Source of the DNA: UBA7332 sp051657165
GTDB taxonomy: Bacteria > Bacteroidota > Bacteroidia > Bacteroidales > UBA7332
Direction of reading: 5' to 3'
Length of the DNA: 64,000 nucleotides
Assembly (NCBI GenBank): GCA_051657165.1
Contig: JBOFKD010000143.1
Location: forward strand, 29,986 to 93,985
The first letter of the stretch is position 1. The number at the start of each line of letters is the position of its first letter. A program made the translations under genes and the position numbers. The notes beneath the pieces were generated by a model, which was not told where the DNA came from, did no database searches, and saw only the letters and a list, made by a program, of their open reading frames with translations. Below, piece by piece: positions 1 to 9,232 of this stretch.

Positions 1-202
1 CAGTTGCTGCTTCTTTCAGATTATTCAAAAGCTGTCCTACTTCACGTTTCTGATCTGCAGGTACATTTCTAAAATCACTAAACAAAGAAGTGACTTCACC
101 TTTCTTACTTAAGTATTTAATACGTAACGCTTCAATCTCTTCTGGTTTCGTCACAGTCAAATTTTCGATTTCCTGTAACAGAGCTTCTATCTTTTGTTGC
201 AT
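1..202 (-). CDS. pheS: Phenylalanyl-tRNA synthetase alpha subunit, N-terminal fragment (cut by window edge)
   Basis: The first 67 codons of a minus-strand gene that runs off the left edge. The translation starts MQQKIEALLQEIENLT and continues with IKYLSKKGE and a DFRNVP stretch, which is the N-terminal coiled-coil of bacterial PheS (the family conserves a RxxYLxKKG segment here). PheS is the catalytic subunit of the (alpha-beta)2 enzyme that charges tRNA-Phe. The ATG at 202 is chosen because a Bacteroidetes promoter sits about 30 bases upstream (232-262). The catalytic motifs 2 and 3 lie outside the window. Identification rests on the N-terminal pattern only. Confidence 0.85.
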   Translation of the reverse strand, partial: MQQKIEALLQEIENLTVTKPEEIEALRIKYLSKKGEVTSLFSDFRNVPADQKREVGQLLNNLKEAAT

Positions 203-231
203 AATTTCCGTAGATTTCTTCAATTCTACTG

Positions 232-262
232 CAAACCTACACAATAATTTTGAAACTTTCAA
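232..262 (-). promoter_or_regulatory. Promoter for pheS
   Basis: On the minus strand a TTG (262-260) is followed by 20 bases and TAGGTTTG (239-232). This matches the Bacteroidetes consensus TTTG-N19-21-TAnnTTTG. It predicts a transcript start near 225 and a 5' leader of about 25 bases. Confidence 0.7.
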
Positions 263-310
263 CCAAAAAATAGTCATTTTACCTTATTCCATAGCACAAA
301 GTAATATTTC

Positions 311-353
311 AAAAAAAAGAAAGCAGTGAGACATCAGAAATATCCCACTGCTT
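311..353 (-). terminator. Intrinsic terminator of htpG
   Basis: Read on the minus strand, an 11-bp stem with one G-U pair (353-343 with 331-321) closes an 11-base loop. It is followed by a run of eight T residues. It lies 26 bases after the htpG stop. Confidence 0.85.
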
Positions 354-378
354 AGTTATTATATGATATAATATCAGA

Positions 379-2430
379 TTAAAGCAAGTCTACACTTCGC
401 TTGATAAAGTTATTCAAAGCTTCGCCTTTCAACTGACCATTAGATAAAAGAGCAATATCTATTAATTGTCTTACAAGCTTATTTTCTGAAGCATAACGGC
501 TTAAAATTCCGGCACGCTCACCACCCAGTTCTTCTAACTGTTTTGCAGTTTTTTCAAGATCTTCTTTTTCGATAACCGGAATTTCCTCTTCTTTTTTATT
601 AGCATGAGTAGCATTCAAATCTCTCTGATATTGTTCGAGTGAATGAATTTTCTCAACAACAGGTTTCAATTCCTCACCGCAGGCTACGGCTTCATCTTCA
701 AGAATACGTTTCGTTACAGGGTGGTCTGCATTTATAACCATCGTAAATGTTTCCGGCATTTCACCATAGAAACTATACATTGGATTCATCGCTGCCATTT
801 CCTTCATACGACGTACATATTCAGCCTGAGTAATAAGTATAGGTTGAGCTGACTCTCCTAATGCCTCAAACGATACAATAAATTCTGTCTTCTCAATTTT
901 AGGCATCTGTGATTTAAACATAATATCCAGATCTGCTTTCTGATCATCAGACAACGTCACTTCCGCCTTGTGCTCTTTTTTAATGATATTATCAATCACA
1001 TCACTATCTACACGCACAAACTGAGTTTTCTCAAGTTTATGTTCCATTTTAGAAGCAAAGTGAGTATCAAGCTGTCCATCCATTAAAAGAACGTCATAGC
1101 CTTTTGCTTTAGCAGCTTCTATATAGCTAAACTGAGCATCTTTATCTGTCGTATATAAATAAATAAGATTACCCTCTTTATCTGTCTGACTACCTTCAAT
1201 AAGAGTTTTATACTCCTCAAGTGTATAAAATTTATTATCCACATTTTTGAGTAATACAAATTTCTCAGCTCTCTCACTAAACTTCTCGTCAGTAAGCATA
1301 CCATATTCAATGAAAACTTTCAGATCATCCCATTTCTCTTCAAATTTAGCACGATCCTGATTAAAGATTTCCTGCAGACGATCTGCTACCTTTTTAGTAA
1401 TATGGTTCGATATTTTCTTCACATTGCTGTCACTTTGCAAATATGAACGGGATACATTCAGAGGAATATCCGGTGAATCAATCACACCATGAAGCAGCGT
1501 TAAGAATTCCGGAACAATACCTTCTACCGAATCCGTAACAAACACCTGATTGCAATACAATTGAATCTTATTGCGTTGTAACTCCATATTATTACGGATT
1601 TTAGGGAAGTAAAGCACCCCTGTAAGCTTGAATGGATAATCCACATTCAAGTGAATCCAGAACAAAGGCTCATCTCCGGCAGGATACAATTCCCGATAGA
1701 ATTTTTTATAATCTTCATCTGTCAGTTCAGAGGGCTTACGGGTCCATAACGGATTTGTATCATTAATCTGATTATCTTCATCCGTATCTACATATTTGCC
1801 ATCCTTCCATTCTTGCTTTTTACCAAAAATCACAGGCACAGCAAGGAAGCGACAATACTTTTTCAACAGTCCTTCAATTTTATCTTTCTGAAGAAACTCT
1901 TTATTTTCATCATCAATATAAAGTACAATATCAGTACCTCTCTCTTGCTTATCAACCTCTTCTATTTTATATTCAGGAGTACCATCACAGCTCCATTTAA
2001 CAGCTTTGGCCCCATCTTTAAACGAACGTGTAATGATTTCTACTTTTTTAGAAACCATAAATGACGAATAGAATCCCAGACCAAAATGTCCGATAATAGC
2101 ATTCGCATCATTTTTATATTTTTCCAGAAATTCTTCAGCTCCCGAGAATGCAATCTGATTAATATATTTATCAATTTCCTCCGCAGTCATACCGATACCA
2201 TGATCTGAAACTGTAAGAGTACCTTTTTCTTCATCCAGTTTAACCCATACCTTCAGATCGCCGAGTTCACCTTTAAACTCACCAACTGATGCCAGAGTTT
2301 TTAATTTCTGAGTAGCATCGACTGCATTCGAAACTAATTCACGAAGAAAAATATCATGATCACTATACAAGAATTTTTTAATAATCGGAAAAATGTTATC
2401 CGTAGTAACACCAATATGTCCTTTTTGCAT
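379..2430 (-). CDS. htpG: Molecular chaperone HtpG (Hsp90)
   Basis: A 683-residue cytosolic ATP-dependent chaperone of the Hsp90 family. The N-terminal GHKL ATPase fold is clear: LRELVSNAVDA with the catalytic Glu31 and the Mg-binding Asn35, DHGIGM at 76-81, and GHFGLGFY at 114-121. The middle domain carries the conserved PLNVSR segment with Arg328, which reaches the ATP gamma phosphate in this family. The length is somewhat above the roughly 620-630 residues of proteobacterial HtpG, as usual for Bacteroidetes. The gene lies 105 bp downstream of dnaK on the same strand, with a hairpin terminator between them. I see no good sigma-ABfr promoter in that gap, so some read-through from the dnaK transcript is likely. 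This would place both chaperones under the same stress signal (inference). Confidence 0.97.
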   Translation of the reverse strand: MQKGHIGVTTDNIFPIIKKFLYSDHDIFLRELVSNAVDATQKLKTLASVGEFKGELGDLKVWVKLDEEKGTLTVSDHGIGMTAEEIDKYINQIAFSGAEEFLEKYKNDANAIIGHFGLGFYSSFMVSKKVEIITRSFKDGAKAVKWSCDGTPEYKIEEVDKQERGTDIVLYIDDENKEFLQKDKIEGLLKKYCRFLAVPVIFGKKQEWKDGKYVDTDEDNQINDTNPLWTRKPSELTDEDYKKFYRELYPAGDEPLFWIHLNVDYPFKLTGVLYFPKIRNNMELQRNKIQLYCNQVFVTDSVEGIVPEFLTLLHGVIDSPDIPLNVSRSYLQSDSNVKKISNHITKKVADRLQEIFNQDRAKFEEKWDDLKVFIEYGMLTDEKFSERAEKFVLLKNVDNKFYTLEEYKTLIEGSQTDKEGNLIYLYTTDKDAQFSYIEAAKAKGYDVLLMDGQLDTHFASKMEHKLEKTQFVRVDSDVIDNIIKKEHKAEVTLSDDQKADLDIMFKSQMPKIEKTEFIVSFEALGESAQPILITQAEYVRRMKEMAAMNPMYSFYGEMPETFTMVINADHPVTKRILEDEAVACGEELKPVVEKIHSLEQYQRDLNATHANKKEEEIPVIEKEDLEKTAKQLEELGGERAGILSRYASENKLVRQLIDIALLSNGQLKGEALNNFIKRSVDLL

Positions 2431-2453
2431 AAAATAGATTTTTAGTTTTTTCA

Positions 2454-2518
2454 GAAAAAAAAGAGCTATGAACTAAGAACATAAGATCTCTCTTACAGTC
2501 CGAAATTCATAGCTCTTA
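2454..2518 (-). terminator. Terminator between dnaK and htpG
   Basis: A 12-bp perfect stem (2517-2506 with 2472-2461) closes a 33-base loop. On the minus strand it is followed by a run of T residues. It may be leaky, because no clear promoter for htpG is visible downstream of it. Confidence 0.75.
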
Positions 2519-2535
2519 GTATTATTTATTCAAGA

Positions 2536-4431
2536 TTACTTCACTTCTTCGAAGTCAACATCTGTTACGCCACCATCATTTTTAGGACCTTGTTCCTGTC
2601 CCGGATTTGGTTGTGCGCCACCAGCTTGCTCCTGAGCATTGTACATATCCTGAGAAATTGCATGTAATGCGTTATTCAATTCAGACATTGCATTATCAAT
2701 TCCGGCAATATTTTGATTTTTATGCTCTTCTTTTAATTTAGCCAAAGCTGCTTCAACAGGTGCTTTTTTATCAGCAGGAATTTTATCACCAAGATCTGTC
2801 AATTGTTTTTCTGTCTGGAAAATCATTGAGTCAGCCTGATTCAATTTCTCTACTTTTTCTTTTTCACGAGCATCTGCTTCTGCATTTGCAGCAGCTTCTT
2901 CTTTCATTCTTTGAATTTCAGCATCAGAAAGTCCTGAAGATGCTTCGATACGGATATTTTGTTGTTTACCTGTACCTTTATCTTTCGCTGTTACGTTAAG
3001 AATACCATTTGCATCAATATCAAAGATAACTTCGATCTGAGGTACCCCGCGCGGAGCAGCAGGAATTCCGTCTAAGTGGAAACGTCCGATTGATTTATTC
3101 TGGTTAGCCATTGGACGCTCACCCTGAAGAATATGAATTTCTACTGAAGGCTGATTATCTGATGCAGTAGAGAACACTTCTGATTTTTTAGTTGGAATAG
3201 TAGTATTCGCTTCGATCAGTTTAGTCATCACACCACCCATAGTTTCAATACCTAATGATAGTGGAGTAACATCTAATAAAAGAACGTCTTTTACATCACC
3301 TGTCAATACACCGCCCTGAATAGCAGCACCAACAGCAACAACTTCATCCGGATTAACACCTTTAGAAGGAGCTTTTCCAAAGAATTTCTGAACGATTTCC
3401 TGAATAGCAGGAATACGGGTTGATCCACCTACAAGAATAACTTCATCAATTTCTGAAGTATTCAAACCTGCATCTTTCATTGCTTGTTTACAAGGCTCAA
3501 GTGTAGCCTGAATCAAGCTATCTGCCAATTGTTCAAACTGAGCACGAGTTAATGTTTTAACCAAGTGTTTTGGAATACCATTAACCGGCATGATATAAGG
3601 TAGATTAATCTCTGTAGATGTTGAACTTGAAAGTTCAATTTTAGCTTTCTCAGCAGCTTCTTTCAGACGTTGAAGAGCCATTGGATCCTTACGTAAATCA
3701 ATTCCTTCGTCTGCTTTAAATGAATCAGCCAACCAGTCAATAATTACCTGGTCAAAATCATCACCACCAAGGTGAGTATCACCATTTGTCGAACGAACTT
3801 CAAATACGCCGTCTCCAAGCTCAAGGATAGAAATATCGAATGTACCACCACCAAGGTCAAATACAGCGATTTTCATATCTTTATGAACTTTATCAAGACC
3901 ATAAGCAAGAGCTGCAGCTGTAGGCTCGTTCACAATACGCTGAACTTTCAAACCTGCAATTTCACCAGCTTCTTTTGTAGCCTGACGCTGAGCATCGTTA
4001 AAATAAGCAGGAACTGTAATAACCGCTTCAGTTACTTCTGTTCCAAGATAGTCTTCAGCTGTTTTTTTCATTTTCTGAAGAACCATCGCCGAAATTTCCT
4101 GTGGAGTATAAAGACGTCCGTCAATATCAACACGTGGAGTATTATTATCACCACGAACTACTTTATAAGGTACGCGTGAAATTTCTTTTTGTACACGATC
4201 AAAAGTTTCACCCATGAAACGTTTGATTGAGTAAATTGTATTTTGAGGATTAGTGATCGCCTGACGTTTCGCAGGATCACCAACTTTTCTTTCACCGCCT
4301 TCAATAAAAGCTACAATTGAAGGAGTTGTACGACGACCTTCACTATTAGCAATAACAACCGGTTCGTTCCCTTCAAGTACTGAAACGCATGAGTTGGTTG
4401 TTCCCAAGTCAATTCCAATAATCTTTCCCAT
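2536..4431 (-). CDS. dnaK: Molecular chaperone DnaK (Hsp70)
   Basis: A 631-residue Hsp70. The nucleotide-binding domain begins GIDLGTTNSCV (residues 6-16) and contains the phosphate-2 loop DLGGGTFD and the adenosine motif GGSTRIPAIQ. The linker DVLLLDVTPLSLGIE is followed by the substrate-binding beta-sandwich and an alpha-helical lid. The C-terminus ends in TDVDFEEVK, like other bacterial DnaK tails. It works with DnaJ and GrpE in the cytosol; neither is encoded in this window. The leader is about 70 bases. Instead of the usual TAnnTTTG element it has a consensus sigma-54 -24/-12 box at 4514-4530 (see the regulatory entry), which is unusual for a main Hsp70 gene. Confidence 0.98.
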   Translation of the reverse strand: MGKIIGIDLGTTNSCVSVLEGNEPVVIANSEGRRTTPSIVAFIEGGERKVGDPAKRQAITNPQNTIYSIKRFMGETFDRVQKEISRVPYKVVRGDNNTPRVDIDGRLYTPQEISAMVLQKMKKTAEDYLGTEVTEAVITVPAYFNDAQRQATKEAGEIAGLKVQRIVNEPTAAALAYGLDKVHKDMKIAVFDLGGGTFDISILELGDGVFEVRSTNGDTHLGGDDFDQVIIDWLADSFKADEGIDLRKDPMALQRLKEAAEKAKIELSSSTSTEINLPYIMPVNGIPKHLVKTLTRAQFEQLADSLIQATLEPCKQAMKDAGLNTSEIDEVILVGGSTRIPAIQEIVQKFFGKAPSKGVNPDEVVAVGAAIQGGVLTGDVKDVLLLDVTPLSLGIETMGGVMTKLIEANTTIPTKKSEVFSTASDNQPSVEIHILQGERPMANQNKSIGRFHLDGIPAAPRGVPQIEVIFDIDANGILNVTAKDKGTGKQQNIRIEASSGLSDAEIQRMKEEAAANAEADAREKEKVEKLNQADSMIFQTEKQLTDLGDKIPADKKAPVEAALAKLKEEHKNQNIAGIDNAMSELNNALHAISQDMYNAQEQAGGAQPNPGQEQGPKNDGGVTDVDFEEVK

Positions 4432-4513
4432 AATGATATATAGTTTAGTTTAAAATTACGTATTTCTTATTAAGCTCTTTATGATTATGTTTTCGAGCTT
4501 CAGTTTACAATAT

Positions 4514-4530
4514 TGCAAAGTGTGTGCCAA
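4514..4530 (-). promoter_or_regulatory. Sigma-54 (RpoN) -24/-12 promoter of dnaK
   Basis: The minus strand reads TTGGCAC-ACACT-TTGCA, an exact match to the RpoN consensus TGGCAC-N5-TTGCA/T. The invariant GG and GC sit at the correct 10-bp spacing. The start of transcription would fall near 4502, about 70 bases before the dnaK ATG. The match is seen directly; its use is inferred. No TAnnTTTG element is visible between it and dnaK. Confidence 0.75.
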
Positions 4531-4613
4531 ACTCAAAAACTGTATTTTGAAATTATCAAATGGAATTTTTGACAGATTTACGCTTTGAGAAGCTCTAATA
4601 AATGAAAAAACAA

Positions 4614-4624
4614 GACATAATGTC
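4614..4624. promoter_or_regulatory. Candidate enhancer (activator) palindrome upstream of the dnaK sigma-54 promoter
   Basis: An interrupted palindrome GACAT-A-ATGTC lies about 90 bp upstream of the -24 box. Sigma-54 activators of the AAA+ class normally bind dyad sites 80-150 bp upstream. Only one copy of the dyad is seen, so the assignment is tentative. The rest of the 4432-4810 gap is AT-rich with no other feature I can support. Confidence 0.35.
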
Positions 4625-4810
4625 AGAACAAACGCGAAAAAAAGTCATTTATCTTTCCCAGTATGTATTGCAATCCGAAAATCTATTATCAAATATTCAT
4701 TTCTATTTCACTTCGCGCTGTGTTTGCATATAAAACTAATAAGTATCATAATTTGTTCTATTGCCATAGAGATTATTATCTAAATTTTTTATTTTATAAA
4801 TTTTCGTAGC

Positions 4811-5650
4811 ATGAAAAAGAATTTATTCGTTGCAATGGCATTGATTGCAACAACAGTAATTAGCTATCCGTTTGAGACTATAAGTGCACAGCAATATGTA
4901 CCGGGAAGCGGACCCGGCCCTGTCATTATCCCTCCGGTTCAGCAAATACCTCAGACCCCGGCTAAAACAGGAGCGACTATATCCAGAAACTACAATTATC
5001 CGAATGTCGATCCGGGCGTTGTCATTCCTCAGCGACCGTTCAATATGCCAAGTGCACCGGGACCGGTTATCGTATCCCAGTCAAATTTCTATTTACAGGG
5101 ACAATTCTTTATGATCGGTGAAAAACTATATTTTCTGGATTGTGCTACCGGCCGGACTCTTCCAGTAGCCAAAAGCAATGCATACCAGGAAGTCGTAAGC
5201 AAATATGCCAGACAAGGTGCCATGTATTCAGAAATGAATTACGCAAACATCCGTGGATTCATGCAACAGGACAATGCACACAATCAGGAACTTGTTGTTA
5301 CATACCTGACAAACATTTCTCTGAATGAAAACTGTCCTATGAACAGTAATATTATCGGAACTTACGTAGCCGTTAGCGAGTCAGCTTCAGGACCAATGCT
5401 TAAAAGCATCCTGACCATACATGGAAACTACACATTTACCTATACTACATACAACATGAACACCAATGTAATGGTAGGATACACAAGTGGCGGATGGAAC
5501 TACACAGATCAGGGACAATTAGCGTTCTTCTACACAAACAGAGACCCATATCTGTCACCGACAGCAATGGTCAACTACGAAAAAAGAACTATATCCTGGA
5601 CAACTCAGCAAGGTACTGCATTTAACGCAAGTGTGCTGTTTGCTTATTAA
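4811..5650 (+). CDS. Secreted protein with NlpE-like halves, function unknown
   Basis: A 279-residue exported protein. Residues 1-26 form a Sec signal peptide (MKKN followed by a hydrophobic stretch ending TISA), with no lipobox Cys. Residues 27-85 are rich in Pro, Gly and Val and look like a flexible spacer. Residues about 95-140 contain FFMIGEKLYFLDCATG and RTLPVAKSNAY. This resembles the C-terminal OB-like domain of the copper/envelope-stress lipoprotein NlpE, where a DCxTGxxxPVA segment is typical. The C-terminal 100 residues (IIGTYVAVSE, then alternating beta-strands) could be the lipocalin-like NlpE N-domain in swapped order. The link to NlpE is by eye only. The gene is divergent from dnaK and has its own terminator. 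It is followed by udk, with no obvious functional connection. Confidence 0.6.
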   Translation: MKKNLFVAMALIATTVISYPFETISAQQYVPGSGPGPVIIPPVQQIPQTPAKTGATISRNYNYPNVDPGVVIPQRPFNMPSAPGPVIVSQSNFYLQGQFFMIGEKLYFLDCATGRTLPVAKSNAYQEVVSKYARQGAMYSEMNYANIRGFMQQDNAHNQELVVTYLTNISLNENCPMNSNIIGTYVAVSESASGPMLKSILTIHGNYTFTYTTYNMNTNVMVGYTSGGWNYTDQGQLAFFYTNRDPYLSPTAMVNYEKRTISWTTQQGTAFNASVLFAY

Positions 5651-5670
5651 AAAACAGGAGCATCAAAAAG

Positions 5671-5708
5671 GGAGTCACTAAACAAATAAATTAGTGACTC
5701 CTTTTTTT
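5671..5708 (+). terminator. Intrinsic terminator
   Basis: An 11-bp perfect stem (5671-5681 with 5691-5701), a 9-base loop and seven T residues. It ends the transcript of the secreted protein. It also shows that the in-frame start codons before 5710 cannot belong to udk. Confidence 0.9.
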
Positions 5709-5776
5709 CTTTTATTATTTCAGCACAAAGACAACATTTTAGGATATTTATACAACCATATTAAGGGCATTCTTAC

Positions 5777-5784
5777 TATATTTG
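5777..5784 (+). promoter_or_regulatory. -7 promoter element for udk-valS
   Basis: TATATTTG matches the Bacteroidetes -7 motif TAnnTTTG, 36 bases before the udk ATG. No good TTTG is present at the -33 position. Confidence 0.5.
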
Positions 5785-5819
5785 CGAGATTTTTAATTCA
5801 AAACGAAATAGCAAAGTTT

Positions 5820-6428
5820 ATGATTGTAATTGGTATTGCCGGGGGTACCGGATCAGGAAAAACAACTGTAGTCAGAAAGATTATCCAAAGCCTTCCTGAT
5901 AATTCGGTCGTGGTGCTCTCACAAGATAACTATTACCGGGATTTGGGTCATCTTCCGTTAAACGAAAGACTTGAAACAAATTTCGATGAACCGGCTGCAT
6001 TTGAATGGGAGCTTCTGATTGAACATCTGAAGCAGTTAAAACAAGGTCATTCCATTGAACAGCCAACTTATACCTATGTTACCTGCACAAGAAATGCAGA
6101 AACCATCAAGGTCGAACCTAAAAAAGTCGTCATCATCGAAGGGATTCTTGCACTTACTTGTGAAGAGCTGCGCAATATGATGAACATCAAAGTCTTTGTT
6201 GATGCTGATGCTGATGACCGTCTTATCCGTGTCATAAGCCGCGATATCGTTGAAAGAGGCAGAACTGCAAATAAGGTAATCGAACGTTATCAGGATGTTC
6301 TTAAACCTATGCATCAACAACATATTGAACCTACAAAACAATACGCTGACATTATTATCCCACAGGGAGGACATAACCATGTGGCTATTGATATCCTTAC
6401 AAATTACATCGCTAAAATTTTAGATTAA
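5820..6428 (+). CDS. udk: Uridine kinase
   Basis: A 202-residue uridine/cytidine kinase that makes UMP and CMP from nucleosides with ATP or GTP in pyrimidine salvage. The protein opens MIVIGIAGGTGSGKTT, with the P-loop at residues 8-16. It continues with the substrate-binding segment VVVLSQDNYYRD and the RDIVERGR segment typical of the lid region. The frame is open further upstream, but those codons would cross a terminator and the promoter. The ATG at 5820 also gives the length usual for the family, about 205 residues. It ends 19 bases before valS and probably forms an operon with it. Confidence 0.93.
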   Translation: MIVIGIAGGTGSGKTTVVRKIIQSLPDNSVVVLSQDNYYRDLGHLPLNERLETNFDEPAAFEWELLIEHLKQLKQGHSIEQPTYTYVTCTRNAETIKVEPKKVVIIEGILALTCEELRNMMNIKVFVDADADDRLIRVISRDIVERGRTANKVIERYQDVLKPMHQQHIEPTKQYADIIIPQGGHNHVAIDILTNYIAKILD

Positions 6429-6447
6429 AAAAATACACATTATATAT

Positions 6448-9069
6448 ATGGAATTAGCAAGCAAATATAATCCGTCGGAAGTAGAAGACAAATGGTATGC
6501 ATACTGGATGCAAAACAATTTATTCAAATCTACTCCTGACGAAAGAGAGCCTTATACGATCGTTATCCCTCCGCCAAATGTAACAGGCGTACTCCATATG
6601 GGTCATATGCTGAACAATACGATTCAGGACATCCTGATTCGTCGTGCACGTATGTTGGGTAAAAACGCATGTTGGGTACCGGGAACAGACCACGCATCTA
6701 TTGCAACTGAAGCTAAAGTGGTTAACAAACTGGCTGCTGAAGGAATAAAAAAAACGGATCTTACACGCGAACAGTTTCTTGATCATGCATGGGAATGGAC
6801 TCACAAACACGGTGGAATCATTCTTGAGCAGTTAAAAAAACTGGGCGCTTCGTGCGACTGGGATCGTACTTGCTTCACAATGGACAAAGAACGTTCTGAA
6901 AGCGTATTTGAGGTTTTTGTTGATTTATTCAATAAAGGACTTATCTACCGTGGCGTACGCATGGTAAACTGGGATCCTAAAGCGCTTACGGCTCTTTCTG
7001 ATGAAGAGGTAATCTACAAAGAAGTAAATAGCAAACTTTACCATTTGCGTTATAAAGTAGAAGGTGAAGACAAATATATCGTTGTTGCAACGACCCGTCC
7101 TGAAACAATCCTGGGTGATACTGCGGTTTGTGTAAATCCAAACGATGAGCGTTACAGCTGGTTGAAAGGCAAGAAGGTTATCGTACCTCTTGTTAATCGT
7201 GCAGTACCTATCATCATGGATGAATATGTAGATGTTGAATTCGGAACAGGATGCTTAAAAGTAACTCCTGCTCACGATGTAAATGACTACATGCTGGGTG
7301 AGAAGTTCAATCTTGAAACAATCGATATCTTTAATGATAATGGTACAATCAACGATAAAGTTGGTATGTACGTAGATATGGACCGTTTCGATGTACGTGA
7401 TCAGATCGAAAAAGACCTGATTGCAGCAGATCTGATGGAAAAAGTTGAAGCATATACAAACAAAGTAGGTTGCTCAGAGCGTACTGACGCTGTAATCGAA
7501 CCTAAATTGTCAATGCAATGGTTCCTTAAAATGGAAGGTCTTGCCAAACCTGCGACTAAAGCGGTAATGGAAGACGACATTAAGCTTGTTCCTGCTAAAT
7601 TCAAAAACACTTACCGCCACTGGATGGAAAACATCAAAGACTGGTGTATTTCACGTCAGCTATGGTGGGGACACCGCATTCCGGCTTATTACCTTCCGGA
7701 AGGTGGATACGTGGTAGCTCTTACTCCTGAAAAAGCGGTAGAACTGGCACGCGAAAAATCAGGTAATCCGAATCTTGAATTCTCTGATCTTCGCCAGGAC
7801 GAAGACTGTCTGGATACATGGTTCTCTTCATGGTTGTGGCCAATCAGCGTGTTTGGAAACATCATGGATAAAGACAACAAAGAACTGAACTACTACTACC
7901 CTACCTGTGATTTGGTTACAGGACCGGATATTCTTTTCTTCTGGGTAGCTCGTATGATCATGGCCGGATACGAATACAAAAGCGAAATGCCTTTCAAAAA
8001 TGTATATCTGACAGGTATCGTTCGTGACAAGCAAGGTCGTAAGATGTCAAAATCACTTGGAAACTCCCCTGAGCCACTTGAATTAATCAAGCATTTCGGA
8101 GCAGACGGAGTACGTATGGGATTAATGCTTGCAGCTCCTGCCGGTAATGATGTATTATTTGACGATTCACTGTGCGAACAGGGACGTAACTTTAACAATA
8201 AAATCTGGAATGCGTTCCGTCTTGTTAAAGGATGGCAGGTTGATGATTCTATTGCACAGCCAGCAGCAGCAGCATCAGCAATCAAATGGTTTGATGCTTT
8301 GTTAAGCCGTACAATTGAAATCGTAAACGACTCATTCGACAAGTACCGTATTTCAGAAGCATTGATGGAGATTTACAAACTATTCTGGGATGAATTCTCT
8401 TCATGGTATCTTGAAATGGTTAAACCAGGTTATCAAATGCCGATTGACCGTGCTACATATGACGCAACACTTGGATTCTTTGACTCATTGCTGAGACTGC
8501 TTCATCCATTCATGCCATTCATTACAGAAGAGCTATGGCAAGCAATCACAGAGCGCAAAGATGGAGAAAGTATCATGGTTGAGCTTATGCCAAAAGCAAA
8601 AGCTTACGATGCTAAAATCATCAGCGACTTTGAAGCGGCTAAAGAAATCATTGCAGGCGTACGTACAGTTCGTTTACAAAAAAATATTCCTAATAAAGAA
8701 GAGCTTACTCTTCAGATTCTGGGAGCACACAATGACGACAACAATGCAGTAATCACTAAGCTTTGTAATCTGTCAGCTCTTAACAAATCTGAAGAAAAAG
8801 ATGCAGGTGCCGTTTCATTCCTTGTTGGAACTACTGAATACGCTGTACCATTAGGCTCTTTGCTTAACGTAGAGGAAGAAATCAAGAAACTGGAAGAAGA
8901 ACTTAAATATCTTCAGGGCTTCCTTAAATCTGTTTCAGCAAAACTAAGCAACGAACGCTTCGTGAGCAATGCACCTCAGGCTGTTGTTGATGGTGAGCGT
9001 AAGAAACAATCGGATGCTGAAAGTAAGATTAATTCTCTTCAGGAAAGCATTGCTTCATTGCGTAAGTAA
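6448..9069 (+). CDS. valS: Valyl-tRNA synthetase
   Basis: An 873-residue class I aminoacyl-tRNA synthetase that charges tRNA-Val. The HIGH motif appears as HMGH at 50-53 and the KMSKS motif at 532-536 is exact. Between them lies the editing (CP1) domain, with TTRPETILGDTAV and the DYMLGEKFNL region. The anticodon-binding domain follows. The last 65 residues (EEEIKKLEEEL onward) form the coiled-coil arm found in bacterial ValRS. Length and domain order are normal. It is co-transcribed with udk, and a strong hairpin ends the unit. Confidence 0.98.
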   Translation: MELASKYNPSEVEDKWYAYWMQNNLFKSTPDEREPYTIVIPPPNVTGVLHMGHMLNNTIQDILIRRARMLGKNACWVPGTDHASIATEAKVVNKLAAEGIKKTDLTREQFLDHAWEWTHKHGGIILEQLKKLGASCDWDRTCFTMDKERSESVFEVFVDLFNKGLIYRGVRMVNWDPKALTALSDEEVIYKEVNSKLYHLRYKVEGEDKYIVVATTRPETILGDTAVCVNPNDERYSWLKGKKVIVPLVNRAVPIIMDEYVDVEFGTGCLKVTPAHDVNDYMLGEKFNLETIDIFNDNGTINDKVGMYVDMDRFDVRDQIEKDLIAADLMEKVEAYTNKVGCSERTDAVIEPKLSMQWFLKMEGLAKPATKAVMEDDIKLVPAKFKNTYRHWMENIKDWCISRQLWWGHRIPAYYLPEGGYVVALTPEKAVELAREKSGNPNLEFSDLRQDEDCLDTWFSSWLWPISVFGNIMDKDNKELNYYYPTCDLVTGPDILFFWVARMIMAGYEYKSEMPFKNVYLTGIVRDKQGRKMSKSLGNSPEPLELIKHFGADGVRMGLMLAAPAGNDVLFDDSLCEQGRNFNNKIWNAFRLVKGWQVDDSIAQPAAAASAIKWFDALLSRTIEIVNDSFDKYRISEALMEIYKLFWDEFSSWYLEMVKPGYQMPIDRATYDATLGFFDSLLRLLHPFMPFITEELWQAITERKDGESIMVELMPKAKAYDAKIISDFEAAKEIIAGVRTVRLQKNIPNKEELTLQILGAHNDDNNAVITKLCNLSALNKSEEKDAGAVSFLVGTTEYAVPLGSLLNVEEEIKKLEEELKYLQGFLKSVSAKLSNERFVSNAPQAVVDGERKKQSDAESKINSLQESIASLRK

Positions 9070-9092
9070 TTCCTTCTCACTATCCGAAAATA

Positions 9093-9129
9093 ATAAAGGC
9101 GGGTACCGGATTCCGGTACTCGCCTTTAT
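9093..9129. terminator. Bidirectional terminator between valS and corA
   Basis: A long stem with one mismatch (about 17 bp, arms starting ATAAAGGCGGGTACC) and a 3-base loop. Short T/A flanks on both sides suit both converging transcripts. Confidence 0.75.
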
Positions 9130-9232
9130 TTATATGAAAGGAATTTATATCCTTCTCCTGAAAATTGAATTCGTATTTTCAAATCAGGAAATCCTCATAG
9201 AAAACTCCCGAACCTAAAAACAGAGTCATTAT

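Noticed and set aside
5694..5819. N-terminal extension of udk
   Set aside because: It would start inside a terminator and cross the promoter; the P-loop start at 5820 fits the family.
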